Assembly (NCBI GenBank): GCA_964559865.1 | Contig: CAZLJD010000025.1 | Location: 1 to 64,000, forward strand | Origin: JAGHAJ01 sp964559865 [NCBI: uncultured Synergistota bacterium] | GTDB lineage: Bacteria; Synergistota; JAGHAJ01 | DNA: 64,000 bases | Reading direction: 5' to 3' | In this document: one piece after another, positions 29,102 to 37,125 of the stretch | How the letters are laid out: each line of letters opens with the position of its first letter | How positions within the stretch are numbered: position 1 is the stretch's first letter | Program-made: the position numbers and the translations under genes | Notes under the pieces: model-generated | The model's database searches: none | The model's input: the letters and a program-made list of their open reading frames with translations, nothing else | Told to the model about the DNA's origin: nothing

Positions 29102-29883
29102 GCTTTAGGAAGATTTGTATATCTCTTTCGTTTGCCTTCACATTTTTCCTGATATTGGCTATAGCGTCTCTTATTGCTGTCCCTAATGTGAAGGATGTTC
29201 TTGAGGCATTAGGAACGAAAGAGATGTTGTTTTCACTTCGGCTTTCCTTGATTACAGCTTCAGCATCTACTGCAGTGGTTATGTTAGTAGCAGTTCCAGT
29301 GGGATATGCACTTTCTCGCTTTTCTTTTTGGGGTAAGAGTATAGTTAGTTCTATTATAGATTTACCAATGGCATTTCCTGAGTTGGTTTTGGGATTAGCA
29401 TTGCTCTTGTTGTTTGGTAAGACTCCTGTTGGGAGCTTCTTAAGTGATATTGGAATAAAGGTGGTGTTCACGAAGTTGGGTATAGTAGTTGCACAGGTTT
29501 TTACTGCTATGCCGTATGCTACAAGGATATCTTATTCGACATTTGAAACTATAAACCCGAGATATGAACTTGTTTCAAGAGGACTTGGTTATACTGAGTT
29601 TGAAACATTCAGAAAGATTACACTCCCCTTAGCTAAGGGTGGAATATTTGCTTCGATGATAATAACATTTGCGAGATGTGTAGGTGCGTTTGGTGCAGTG
29701 CTTATACTTGCTGGTGGATCTTACATGAATACGGAAATTTTGCCGGTTACGCTCTACCTTAACATTTCCTATGGTAACATCGGAATGGCTATAACCAGTG
29801 GGATAGTTTTGATAGCTGTTTCTTTCTTGGCTATACTCATTTTTGAGAAGCTGCAGGGAGGGTACGATGTTTCTCGAACTTGA
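29089..29883 (+). CDS. Molybdate/tungstate ABC transporter permease (ModB-like)
   Basis: A 264-residue permease with about six membrane segments and the EAA loop RGLGYTEFETFRKITLPLAKGG typical of the ModB/WtpB group. The LPMAFPELVLGLALLLLFG region is also characteristic. GTG 29089 follows GGGGG and overlaps the binding-protein gene by 13 bases. It overlaps the ATPase gene by 17 bases. Confidence 0.9.
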   Translation: MQRLSFRKICISLSFAFTFFLILAIASLIAVPNVKDVLEALGTKEMLFSLRLSLITASASTAVVMLVAVPVGYALSRFSFWGKSIVSSIIDLPMAFPELVLGLALLLLFGKTPVGSFLSDIGIKVVFTKLGIVVAQVFTAMPYATRISYSTFETINPRYELVSRGLGYTEFETFRKITLPLAKGGIFASMIITFARCVGAFGAVLILAGGSYMNTEILPVTLYLNISYGNIGMAITSGIVLIAVSFLAILIFEKLQGGYDVSRT

Positions 29884-30928
29884 GAATTTAAGTATTGACC
29901 TTGGTGAGTTTAAGTTATCGGGTGTTTCTCTGGGCGTGGAGGAAGGGGATTATGTTGTTGTGATTGGACCTACTGGAAGTGGGAAAACGGTGTTGATAGA
30001 AACGATAAATGGATTTTATACACCTGAAAGAGGAAGGATACTGATGTGTGGCAAAGATATAACATCTTTACCACCGGAGGAGAGGGGCATCAGCGTTGTT
30101 TATCAGGACTATGTGCTCTTTCCCCACATGAGTGTTTATGACAACATAGCATATGGATTGAGAAAGAGACTAAAAGATGAACATAGAATAGAGATGAAGG
30201 TGAAGGAAGTGGCAGAGGTTCTTCGGATAGACCACCTCTTTGAGAGAATACCTACTACTTTGAGTGGGGGAGAGATGCAGAGAGTTGCGCTGGCAAGGGC
30301 TCTTGTTGTAAGACCCCGTCTCCTTCTCATGGATGAGCCATTTTCGGCGTTGGATGTGAGGACTAAGGAGAAGCTACGAAAGTTGGTAAAGAGTGCAATA
30401 CGAACCTACAATGCAACAGTTTTACATATCACGCACGACTTTGATGACGTCTTTGGTCTTGCGACGAAGGTTGCTGTAATGAAGGATGGTAAGGTGTTAC
30501 AGGTGGGTGAACCGGAGGAGGTCTTTTCTAAGCCTCTGGGAGATTTTGTGGCTGACTTTGTTGGTACAAATGTGTTGAGGTGTAAAGTTGAGGAAGTGAG
30601 AGATGGTATGACGATTCTTTCCTGTAGTGGAGTAAGACTTTACAGTCTGGATAGTGCATGTCTTGGCGAAGATGTGGATGTTTCGATTAGACCTGAGAAC
30701 ATCATAGTAGCAAGGGAGATGGTGTCAAGCTCTGCAAAAAATAGCTTTCGAGGGAAGGTTACCGAAGTTGTGGAGAGTGGACACTTAGTATGGCTTTCGC
30801 TTAGCATTGGTGGAGTATCTCTTAAGGTGGTTATTACTCCAAATTCTCGGGATTTGCTTGGTATTGAAGCTGAAAAGGAACTTTATGTACTCTTCAAAGC
30901 TGCCAGTGTGAGGATTTTAAATGGATAA
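29867..30928 (+). CDS. Molybdate/tungstate ABC transporter ATPase (ModC/WtpC-like)
   Basis: A 353-residue ATP-binding protein. ATG 29867 follows GGGAGGGT. Walker A is IGPTGSGKTVL, the Q loop is YQDYVLFPHMSVYDN, the signature is TLSGGEMQRVALARAL, and Walker B is LLLMDEPFSALD. The C-terminal region (residues 230-353) carries a TOBE/MOP-type beta domain that in ModC senses molybdate. Closes the riboswitch-controlled operon; a promoter for the next gene begins two bases after its stop. Confidence 0.9.
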   Translation: MFLELENLSIDLGEFKLSGVSLGVEEGDYVVVIGPTGSGKTVLIETINGFYTPERGRILMCGKDITSLPPEERGISVVYQDYVLFPHMSVYDNIAYGLRKRLKDEHRIEMKVKEVAEVLRIDHLFERIPTTLSGGEMQRVALARALVVRPRLLLMDEPFSALDVRTKEKLRKLVKSAIRTYNATVLHITHDFDDVFGLATKVAVMKDGKVLQVGEPEEVFSKPLGDFVADFVGTNVLRCKVEEVRDGMTILSCSGVRLYSLDSACLGEDVDVSIRPENIIVAREMVSSSAKNSFRGKVTEVVESGHLVWLSLSIGGVSLKVVITPNSRDLLGIEAEKELYVLFKAASVRILNG

Positions 30929-30929
30929 A

Positions 30930-30958
30930 TTGACTTATCGATGCTTTCACGGTATAAT
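30930..30958 (+). promoter_or_regulatory. Sigma-70 promoter upstream of the SufT-like gene
   Basis: TTGACT (30930-30935), a 17-base spacer and TATAAT (30953-30958), 33 bases before the ATG of the SufT-like gene. It separates the following genes from the Mo/W transporter operon. Confidence 0.75.
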
Positions 30959-30991
30959 AGTTAGTACTTTGACAACCGAGGAGGAATTTAC

Positions 30992-31294
30992 ATGGTGAGT
31001 AAGGAGCAAGTTTTAGATGCGTTGAGAAATGTGTATGACCCAGAGATACCGATAAACATTGTAGACCTTGGGTTGATTTATGGTGTAAGTTTACGAGAGG
31101 ATACAGGTGTTGTGCATATAAAGATGACGCTGACTGCTCCTGGATGTCCGCTTACCAACCTCATACTTGCAGATGTTAAGAACACGGTGAAGTCGCTTGA
31201 CGGCGTGAATGATGTGGAGCTTGAATTGGTGTTTGATCCTCCATGGACTCCTGACATGATAAGCGGGGATGCCAAGAAGCGTTTGGGATTTTGA
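30992..31294 (+). CDS. MIP18/SufT family iron-sulfur assembly protein (DUF59)
   Basis: A 100-residue single-domain DUF59 protein. It has the family signature DPEIPINIVDLGLIYGV near residue 15 and KMTLTAPGCPLTNLI with the conserved cysteine. In other bacteria this family (SufT, PaaD-type) helps mature Fe-S proteins. The next gene is NifX-like, another metallocluster-associated fold, so a metal-cluster theme is likely. Transcribed from its own promoter. Confidence 0.9.
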   Translation: MVSKEQVLDALRNVYDPEIPINIVDLGLIYGVSLREDTGVVHIKMTLTAPGCPLTNLILADVKNTVKSLDGVNDVELELVFDPPWTPDMISGDAKKRLGF

Positions 31295-31317
31295 CGAGGT
31301 AGGGAGGGCTTGATAAG

Positions 31318-31788
31318 ATGAAGATATGTTTTACTGTAGATGACCCAAAAGGGCTTGAAAGCATAGTGAGTTACCACTTTGGCCATGCGCCGTATTATGT
31401 GATGGTGGAGTTGGATGGCAGTGATATTGTGAATGTTGTATCAATCAAAAATCCTATGGGAGGCGAACATAATCCGGGAGATTTGCCAACCTTTATGAAG
31501 GAGAATGGTGTGGATGTGATTGTGAGTGGGGGTATGGGACCACGGGCGCAGGAGTATTTTGCCAGCCTCGGCATAAAGGCTATAGTTGGTGCGTACGGTA
31601 CCGTTAAGGATGTGCTTCAGGAGTATCTAAAGGGGGAAGTAGGATACCAAACGACAAAGGTTTCAGAACACCACCATTACTCTGAGAATGAGGAGATAGA
31701 TAGATTGACTAAGGAAATTAAAGCTATAAGGGAGCAGCTGGCAGAATTAAAGGGTATTGTGAAGATGCTTGAGGAAAAAATTTCTTGA
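31318..31788 (+). CDS. NifX/NifB-C-terminal-family protein with coiled-coil tail
   Basis: Residues 1-105 form a dinitrogenase iron-molybdenum cofactor family domain (KICFTVDDPKGLESIVSYHFG, DVIVSGGMGPRAQEYF, GTVKDVLQEYLKGE), known in NifX, NafY and many uncharacterised anaerobe proteins. A His-rich patch (SEHHHYSENEE) and a coiled coil (about residues 122-156) follow, which suggests metal handling and oligomerisation. No nif genes are visible, so nitrogen fixation should not be inferred. Confidence 0.85.
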   Translation: MKICFTVDDPKGLESIVSYHFGHAPYYVMVELDGSDIVNVVSIKNPMGGEHNPGDLPTFMKENGVDVIVSGGMGPRAQEYFASLGIKAIVGAYGTVKDVLQEYLKGEVGYQTTKVSEHHHYSENEEIDRLTKEIKAIREQLAELKGIVKMLEEKIS

Positions 31789-31805
31789 AGTTGTTGTTTG
31801 AGGGA

Positions 31806-31834
31806 TTGAAAAAAGTAGTATCTCATGGTAAAAT
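31806..31834 (+). promoter_or_regulatory. Probable tRNA promoter
   Basis: TTGAAA (31806-31811), a 17-base spacer and TAAAAT (31829-31834), with the mature tRNA starting 15 bases later. Confidence 0.6.
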
Positions 31835-31848
31835 CTCACTCGAGTGGT

Positions 31849-31924
31849 GGGCCCATAGCTCAGCTGGAAGAGCCACCGGCTCATAACCGGTAGGTCCCTG
31901 GTTCGAGCCCAGGTGGGCCCACCA
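31849..31924 (+). tRNA. tRNA with CAT anticodon, probably elongator tRNA-Met
   Basis: A complete 76-base cloverleaf. The acceptor stem is GGGCCCA/TGGGCCC, the D arm runs through GCTCAGCTGGAAGAGC, and the anticodon stem ACCGG/CCGGT encloses loop CTCATAA with anticodon CAT at 31882-31884. The T arm has GGTTCGAGCCC and CCA is encoded at 31922-31924. The perfectly paired acceptor excludes an initiator tRNA. A lysidine-modified tRNA-Ile2 also has CAT and cannot be excluded from this one gene. Confidence 0.93.
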
Positions 31925-31947
31925 TAGTGTTTATGAGGGGTTAATTC

Positions 31948-32736
31948 ATGACCAAGGTAGGAGATATAGCAGGTTTCCTTGAGGGAATTTTTCCTCTTTC
32001 CTGTGAGGAAAAGTGGGATAACTCTGGCTTACAGCTGGGTTCCTTTGATGATGAGGTTTCCTCTGTACTTATAGCGTTAGATGTTGATGTCCCAGTGGTA
32101 GAAGAAGCAGTAGATAAGAAGGCAAACCTCCTGCTAACTCATCACCCTTTGTTCTTCAAGCCATTAAAGAAACTGGATTACTCTTCTTATATGGGCAGAC
32201 TTGTAAGGATGCTTGTCTCCAGTAAAATAAGTGTCTATTCTGTTCATACCAATTTTGATAATGCCTTTGGTGGGATGAATGATATCTTACTGGAGATGCT
32301 CTCTCTTTCGTCAGATGTCCCTTTAGTAAGACATCCAAACCCTGGGTGTGGAGGTGCAGGTAGAGTAGTTGAACTTCAAGTGCCATGGAAAGTGGCAGAT
32401 GTTATAAGGAAAGTAAGGGAAAGTTGGGGTATTGATATGCTCTCCTATGTGGGTTCTCTCGATAGGAGTGTTAGAAAGTTTGCTGTGTGTGGGGGGAGTG
32501 GAGCAGATTTTATAGAGAATTGTGTTTCGTTGGAGGTGGAACTTTACATAACAGCTGATGTGAAGCATCATGAGGCAGTATTTGCCCGCAGGAACGGTGT
32601 CGATCTTCTAATACTAAACCATTTTGAGATGGAAAACGCTTCTCTTGGTGGGTTGAGAAACTTACTTGCGTCAGAGTTTTCGGGTGTGGACTTTTATCTT
32701 TCTACTGTTTATACTAATCCTGTACAATCTTTGTGA
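31948..32736 (+). CDS. Nif3-like dinuclear metal centre protein (YbgI/DUF34)
   Basis: A 262-residue Nif3/DUF34 protein, often annotated as GTP cyclohydrolase I type 2, whose role is still debated. It has CEEKWDNSGLQLG at the N-terminus, LLLTHHPLFFKPLK with the paired metal-binding histidines, VYSVHTNFDNAFGGMND and the C-terminal LYITADVKHHEA and NHFEMEN motifs. Metal ligands are intact. It precedes the zinc-ribbon gene by nine bases, a common pairing. Confidence 0.92.
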   Translation: MTKVGDIAGFLEGIFPLSCEEKWDNSGLQLGSFDDEVSSVLIALDVDVPVVEEAVDKKANLLLTHHPLFFKPLKKLDYSSYMGRLVRMLVSSKISVYSVHTNFDNAFGGMNDILLEMLSLSSDVPLVRHPNPGCGGAGRVVELQVPWKVADVIRKVRESWGIDMLSYVGSLDRSVRKFAVCGGSGADFIENCVSLEVELYITADVKHHEAVFARRNGVDLLILNHFEMENASLGGLRNLLASEFSGVDFYLSTVYTNPVQSL

Positions 32737-32745
32737 AGAAAGAGG

Positions 32746-33462
32746 TTGAGGAGTGTGGAGGTCGTAAAGAGGTTGTTTGAGCTTCAAACAGTGCAAAAAG
32801 AGATAGAGAAGTTAACTCACAAGATGCAGAGAATTGATTCTGAAGTGGAAGGTTACAGGCAGAGGTGGACTGATGCCAAAAAGGGGCTTCAGGCTGAGGA
32901 GTCTTCACTCAAGAAGCTGAGAGAACAGTTGTTTAGTGAGGAGCTCGATCTGAAGGAGATAGAAGAGCATATAGGTGTGCTTAAGGAGAGGTTGTATTCT
33001 GGGAGGGGAAAAAGTAAGGAGCTGGCAGGTATGCAGAGAAAGGTGGAGAATCTCTCCAAAAAGAAGGACGAGAAGGAGACAATTGTGCTGGAATTGATGG
33101 ATAAGTTATCTTCTGCGGAGGAAAGTTTTGCCAAACTCTCAAAAGATGTTCACTTGAGGATGGACTCTCTTATGCGTAATATAGAAGAGGCATTGCTGAA
33201 GCGCAAGGAGATAGAGCAGGAAATGGAGGGTCTTCATTTGAAGGAAAGAGACATAGAGGCTGAGATAGGGAGAGAATATCTCTATTTGTACAATGAACTT
33301 AGAAAGCTATTAAAGTATCCGGTAGCAGTGGTGAAGGATGGGGTTTGTACTGGGTGTTCCATCTCTTTGCCTTCAGATACTATAAAGAAGCTGAAAGAGA
33401 ATAGGGATATCGTAAGGTGTGATAGTTGCGGCAGGATATTGATAATGGAAGGTGAAATATGA
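32746..33462 (+). CDS. CT398-type coiled-coil zinc-ribbon protein (DUF164)
   Basis: A 238-residue protein with a long antiparallel coiled coil (about residues 10-180) and a C-terminal four-cysteine zinc ribbon, CTGCSISLP and CDSCGRIL. This matches the DUF164/CT398 family. In Chlamydia CT398 interacts with sigma-54 and ESCRT-like or secretion proteins; in many bacteria it sits with Nif3-like and RNase H genes, as here. Its stop overlaps the next ATG. Confidence 0.9.
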   Translation: MRSVEVVKRLFELQTVQKEIEKLTHKMQRIDSEVEGYRQRWTDAKKGLQAEESSLKKLREQLFSEELDLKEIEEHIGVLKERLYSGRGKSKELAGMQRKVENLSKKKDEKETIVLELMDKLSSAEESFAKLSKDVHLRMDSLMRNIEEALLKRKEIEQEMEGLHLKERDIEAEIGREYLYLYNELRKLLKYPVAVVKDGVCTGCSISLPSDTIKKLKENRDIVRCDSCGRILIMEGEI

Positions 33463-33878
33463 CTGTAGACGTATTCACTGATGGTGCTTCTAAGGGTAAT
33501 CCTGGAGACGCCTCTATAGGTGTTGTGTTGAGGTACAATGTTAATGGTGAGGTTCACATTGAGAAGATAGCCATGGTTATTGGTAGAACGACAAACAACA
33601 TAGCAGAGTATACTGCACTTATAGTGGCATTACGGCGTATAGTGAAGCTTGGTGCAAGTATAGCGAATGTGTTTATGGATAGTGAGCTTGTTTACAGGCA
33701 GTTAATAGGCAGATACAAGGTAAGAAGTGAGAAGTTGATGCATTTTTACGATGAAGCGCAAAAGTTGATAAGACAGATACCCCAGGTTAACCTAAACCAT
33801 GTTATGCGGAACCAGAATAAAGAGGCAGATGCGCTTGCAAACGAAGTTGTGGGACTCTACAAGGATTGTGTGAAGTAA
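33459..33878 (+). CDS. Ribonuclease H-like protein (RNase HI family)
   Basis: A 139-residue RNase HI-type domain with the acidic triad in VFTDGASKGNPG (Asp), NIAEYTALIVALR (Glu) and MDSELVYRQL (Asp). RNQNKEADALANE supplies the fourth acidic position. There is no basic handle region, as in archaeal and Bacillus YpdQ-like forms, so activity on RNA/DNA hybrids is likely but not assured. It overlaps convergent feoB by 22 bases. Confidence 0.9.
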   Translation: MTVDVFTDGASKGNPGDASIGVVLRYNVNGEVHIEKIAMVIGRTTNNIAEYTALIVALRRIVKLGASIANVFMDSELVYRQLIGRYKVRSEKLMHFYDEAQKLIRQIPQVNLNHVMRNQNKEADALANEVVGLYKDCVK

Positions 33879-35785
33879 AATATCACACGACTCAGAAATG
33901 CAAGGCTTATTGCTACTACTGTGGTGAGGAAAAATATAAATAGAGTTTTCCTCCATTTAAGTTCCTTCAGAAGCACTCCCATTGTTGATATGCAAGGCAT
34001 ATAGAAAACTACGAATATTGTGAATACGAATAATTGCTGGTGTGTTAGTAGATTTCCAATGTGTGTTGTTCCCAGAGCTTGCGAGAGCATAATCATGGAT
34101 AGCTCTTTCCTAAATATGCCGAACACAAGTGTTACACCTACTTTTGAAGGTAGCCCCAAGATACCAGATGTTAACCACGAGAACGCAGTATTTATGTCAT
34201 CTTCTAACCCCATTGCTTGGATAGTGCTCAGTATGATGCTACCTATGATTATTATGGGCCATGCGATTATAATAAACTCCTTTATCCTTAGCCAGCTTTT
34301 GGACATGACAGATCGCCAAGAGGGTAGTTGGTATCTTGGTATCTCAAGTATGAGTCCGGGCGTGATTTCTGGGAGCATTATCGACATTATCTTTCCTATT
34401 ATGGCGATGACTACTATATTTATTATGTATACAGACAGAGCTGCCCCTGCTCCTATGTAGTATCCGACCATGGCAAATATTATAGTCATCCTTGCAGAAC
34501 AGGGTACAAATGTTGCAAGCGTGCCAGCTATGAATCTGTCTCGGGGGGATTCCAGTATCCTTAGCGCCATTATTGCAGGTACATTGCATCCGTATCCCAG
34601 AATGAATGGGATAATAGCTTTTCCGTGTAAACCTATTCTGTGCATGAATGTATCCATTAGGAAAGCTATCCTTGGTAGATAACCGATGTCCTCGAGCACT
34701 GAAAGTCCTATGAGAAATGGCACAAGGTATGGCAATACTATAGTTATACCACCTGCTATACCCTGAATAACACCATTCAACAGGTGAAACAGCAAGGGGT
34801 GTATATCCTTTAGTGGTGTTAGTAAGTTTATCCACTGGTCAAATAGGGCAGATAAGGGTTCTTCCATACTGGAACCCACATAGAATATTGCGACAAAGAA
34901 GAGGTAGAGAACTACCGCCAGTATGGGATACCCGAGCCATCTGCTCATAACGATGTTGTCTATGCTTTCTCGTATGTCCCTTTGGGGTTTGCCTATCTTT
35001 ACAACCCTTTCGAATATGTTCATACTGAGGGCATGCCTTTCGGAAAACACAACTATGTCAGAACTCCTACCGTGGCTCTCTTTGAGCCTGTTTCTACAAC
35101 TTTCAACTTTGTTTTCCAGTTCTGGTACCAATTGACTGACCTTTTGCGTGATGATAGGGTTACCTTCAAGTAGCTTGAGTAAGAGGAAGCGTTTTGGTAT
35201 GTTTACTTTGGTATAAATAGCTTCAGGCAACTTTTTTGAGAGGGCTTGGACAACGCTTTCGACATCTTTACTGAATAAAAGTTCGTTTGGTATCTGCCTT
35301 TTTTGTAAGGACTTGAGGGCTCTCGAAAACAGTTCTGTTATGCCTTTCCCCTTAGATGCCATTATGGGGACTACATCTACACCTATTATGTCTTGGAGTT
35401 TTGAATAGTCTATGGACATACCCTTCCTTAGCGCTTCATCTACCATGTTTGCCGCTATTATCATGGGTTTTCGTAGTTCTGTTAGCTCTATTGTTAGTTC
35501 TAAGCTTCTGGACAATAGCGATGAGTCCATCACATTAATGATGATATCTACATCTTCGTACAATAGGTATTTCATGGTTTCGAGTTCTGCCATGTCTGTG
35601 GTGCTCAAAGAGTAGCTACCAGGTAGATCTACTACGGTTATAGATTGTCCTTTAAACCAGAACTTACTTTTTGTGAACTCCACAGTAGTACCGGGGAAGT
35701 TTGAGGAAATTGACTTGTAGCCCGCAACTTGGTTGAATAAAGTACTTTTCCCACAGTTTGGTTGTCCCACTAAGGCGATAACCAT
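33857..35785 (-). CDS. feoB: Ferrous iron transporter B, FeoB
   Basis: A 642-residue FeoB. The N-terminal G domain has GQPNCGKSTLFNQVAG (G1), a switch I with FPGTTVE, DLPGSYSL (G3) and NMVDEA (G4). A helical GDI-like domain follows, then the membrane part with the two Gate motifs (VPFLIGLSVLEDIGYLPRIAF, and LGYGCNVPAIMALR with the pore cysteine). The start is ATG two bases after the feoA stop. It is somewhat short of the 700-770 residues of E. coli FeoB but within the normal range. Confidence 0.96.
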   Translation of the reverse strand: MVIALVGQPNCGKSTLFNQVAGYKSISSNFPGTTVEFTKSKFWFKGQSITVVDLPGSYSLSTTDMAELETMKYLLYEDVDIIINVMDSSLLSRSLELTIELTELRKPMIIAANMVDEALRKGMSIDYSKLQDIIGVDVVPIMASKGKGITELFSRALKSLQKRQIPNELLFSKDVESVVQALSKKLPEAIYTKVNIPKRFLLLKLLEGNPIITQKVSQLVPELENKVESCRNRLKESHGRSSDIVVFSERHALSMNIFERVVKIGKPQRDIRESIDNIVMSRWLGYPILAVVLYLFFVAIFYVGSSMEEPLSALFDQWINLLTPLKDIHPLLFHLLNGVIQGIAGGITIVLPYLVPFLIGLSVLEDIGYLPRIAFLMDTFMHRIGLHGKAIIPFILGYGCNVPAIMALRILESPRDRFIAGTLATFVPCSARMTIIFAMVGYYIGAGAALSVYIINIVVIAIIGKIMSIMLPEITPGLILEIPRYQLPSWRSVMSKSWLRIKEFIIIAWPIIIIGSIILSTIQAMGLEDDINTAFSWLTSGILGLPSKVGVTLVFGIFRKELSMIMLSQALGTTHIGNLLTHQQLFVFTIFVVFYMPCISTMGVLLKELKWRKTLFIFFLTTVVAISLAFLSRVIFYFTQSL

Positions 35786-35787
35786 GA

Positions 35788-36015
35788 TTATCTTAAAATC
35801 CTTACGTCTATCTTTGCGGCTAAGCCCCTGCCTATTGCAACTTGGGAGCCCCCAACATTTACAAGAATGGGTCCCCCGAATGCTCCTCGCTTGACAATAG
35901 ATAACCTTGCTCCTGGTAGGATACCCATGTTACTCAGTGCTGACCTTCTTCCATACCCACAGTAAATATCTTCTACAATTAGCTCTTTTCCTGTAGGGGC
36001 ATCTAATAGTGTAAT
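35788..36015 (-). CDS. feoA: Ferrous iron transport protein A, FeoA, with apparent ATT start codon
   Basis: The frame encodes a 75-residue SH3-like FeoA: TLLDAPTGKELIVEDIY, SALSNMGILPGARLSIVK, GGPILVNVGGSQVAIGRGLA, all in order with no interruption. The frame begins just after an in-frame TAA at 36019-36021 and has no ATG, GTG or TTG before the middle of the domain. The only codon at the right place is ATT (36013-36015), about eight bases after AGAGGTG. Translation from AUU is therefore inferred, as known for infC. The stop lies two bases before the feoB ATG. Confidence 0.88.
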   Translation of the reverse strand: MTLLDAPTGKELIVEDIYCGYGRRSALSNMGILPGARLSIVKRGAFGGPILVNVGGSQVAIGRGLAAKIDVRILR

Positions 36016-36048
36016 ACCTTATCACCTCTTATTCTCTTATGGCCTAAA

Positions 36049-36071
36049 TAAGGGGGGAAACTCCCCCCTTA
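36049..36071 (-). terminator. Strong hairpin between the ferredoxin and feoA genes
   Basis: A perfect nine-pair stem (36049-36057 with 36063-36071; five-base loop) rich in G-C pairs, just past the ferredoxin stop. The run of T residues that follows on the minus strand is short (TTTA). Either a terminator leaving feoAB to its own signals, or a barrier that lowers read-through into feoAB. Confidence 0.7.
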
Positions 36072-36079
36072 TGACTTAC

Positions 36080-36265
<186 letters not shown>

Positions 36266-36302
36266 TCACCTCCTAAAGATATTCAGAAGTTCAAGCACCC
36301 AT

Positions 36303-36331
36303 ATTTTATCTGAAAAGTTACCTTTTGTCAA
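36303..36331 (-). promoter_or_regulatory. Sigma-70 promoter of the ferredoxin-feoAB operon
   Basis: On the minus strand TTGACA (36326-36331), a 17-base spacer and TAAAAT (36303-36308), about 44 bases before the ferredoxin TTG. Confidence 0.75.
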
Positions 36332-36357
36332 ATAGAGAAATCGAAGCAGTAGTGAAA

Positions 36358-37011
36358 TTATTCCCTTGTCTTTGCAGCCTTTAATATTTCTACTATCTGC
36401 GTGTAGCCTTTTCTCTCCGCAATGAGTAAAGCTGTCATTCCTCTGTTATCTTTGATGTTTACATCTGCTTTGTATGTTAATAGTAGTTTCACTGCTTTGA
36501 CATTTCCAAACCAGGCAGCTTCCATTAGTGCAGTCCTTCCTCTTTTGTTCTGAGCATTTACCTTTGCATTATGTTCTAATAGCAGCTTCATTACCTTTGT
36601 GCCTTTGTGATCTGCTGCATACATTAAGGGTGTATGTCCATCGTTGCTGGCATAGTTTACCTCGGCACCGCACTTTAACAACAGCTGTACTATATTAGGA
36701 TAGTTGTACCATGCCCCATATATAAGGGCAGTTTCTCCAAACAGGCTTTTTGCGTTTACCTTGGCTCCCTGCCCGATCAAGAGCTTTGCTATTTTTACCT
36801 CTCCAATTGAGGCTGCGTACATTAGTGCCGATTTTCCATTTTGATCTGTGCTGTTTGGATCTTCTCCTTTGCTTAATAGGAGCTTTACCTCATTGAGGTT
36901 TTTTGTCTTTACTGCTTTTATTAGGGGTGGAATGTTAGCTGCTGTTGTGTAAGGGGTTAAAATAGCAATCAACATGAGTGATATCGCAAATCTCTTGGCT
37001 ATCTTAAGCAT
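36358..37011 (-). CDS. Exported ankyrin-repeat protein
   Basis: A 217-residue protein with signal peptide (LKIAKRFAISLMLIAILTPYTTA) and then about five ankyrin repeats, e.g. DQNGKSALMYAASIGEVKIA and DGHTPLMYAADHKGTKVMK. ATG 37011 follows AAAGGAGGTAAC; an earlier in-frame ATG at 37053 would bury the signal peptide. It probably acts outside the cytoplasm in protein binding; no partner is evident from neighbours. Confidence 0.9.
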   Translation of the reverse strand: MLKIAKRFAISLMLIAILTPYTTAANIPPLIKAVKTKNLNEVKLLLSKGEDPNSTDQNGKSALMYAASIGEVKIAKLLIGQGAKVNAKSLFGETALIYGAWYNYPNIVQLLLKCGAEVNYASNDGHTPLMYAADHKGTKVMKLLLEHNAKVNAQNKRGRTALMEAAWFGNVKAVKLLLTYKADVNIKDNRGMTALLIAERKGYTQIVEILKAAKTRE

Positions 37012-37043
37012 AGTTACCTCCTTTTGCTTCTGTGTTGTTGGGC

Positions 37044-37072
37044 ATTTTATCACCTGTTTGAGGTTTTGTCAA
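37044..37072 (-). promoter_or_regulatory. Promoter of the ankyrin gene
   Basis: Minus-strand TTGACA (37067-37072), 17 bases, TAAAAT (37044-37049), about 33 bases before the start. Confidence 0.75.
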
Positions 37073-37092
37073 ATTTCTCGTTGTGATATAAT
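37066..37092 (+). promoter_or_regulatory. Promoter of the aminotransferase gene
   Basis: TTGTCA (37066-37071), 15 bases and TATAAT (37087-37092), ahead of the aminotransferase TTG at 37126. Its -35 overlaps the -35 of the divergent ankyrin promoter, so the two may compete. Confidence 0.6.
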
Positions 37093-37125
37093 CCTTACTA
37101 TAGGATACCGAGGGAGGTGTTAGGT

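Noticed and set aside
31318-31788. Nitrogen-fixation gene
   Set aside because: The fold is the shared NifX/NafY domain, but no nifH, nifD, nifK or nifB is in the window.
35788-36015. Broken or frameshifted feoA
   Set aside because: The frame is complete and uninterrupted from the ATT to the stop, with all family motifs; only the start codon is unusual.
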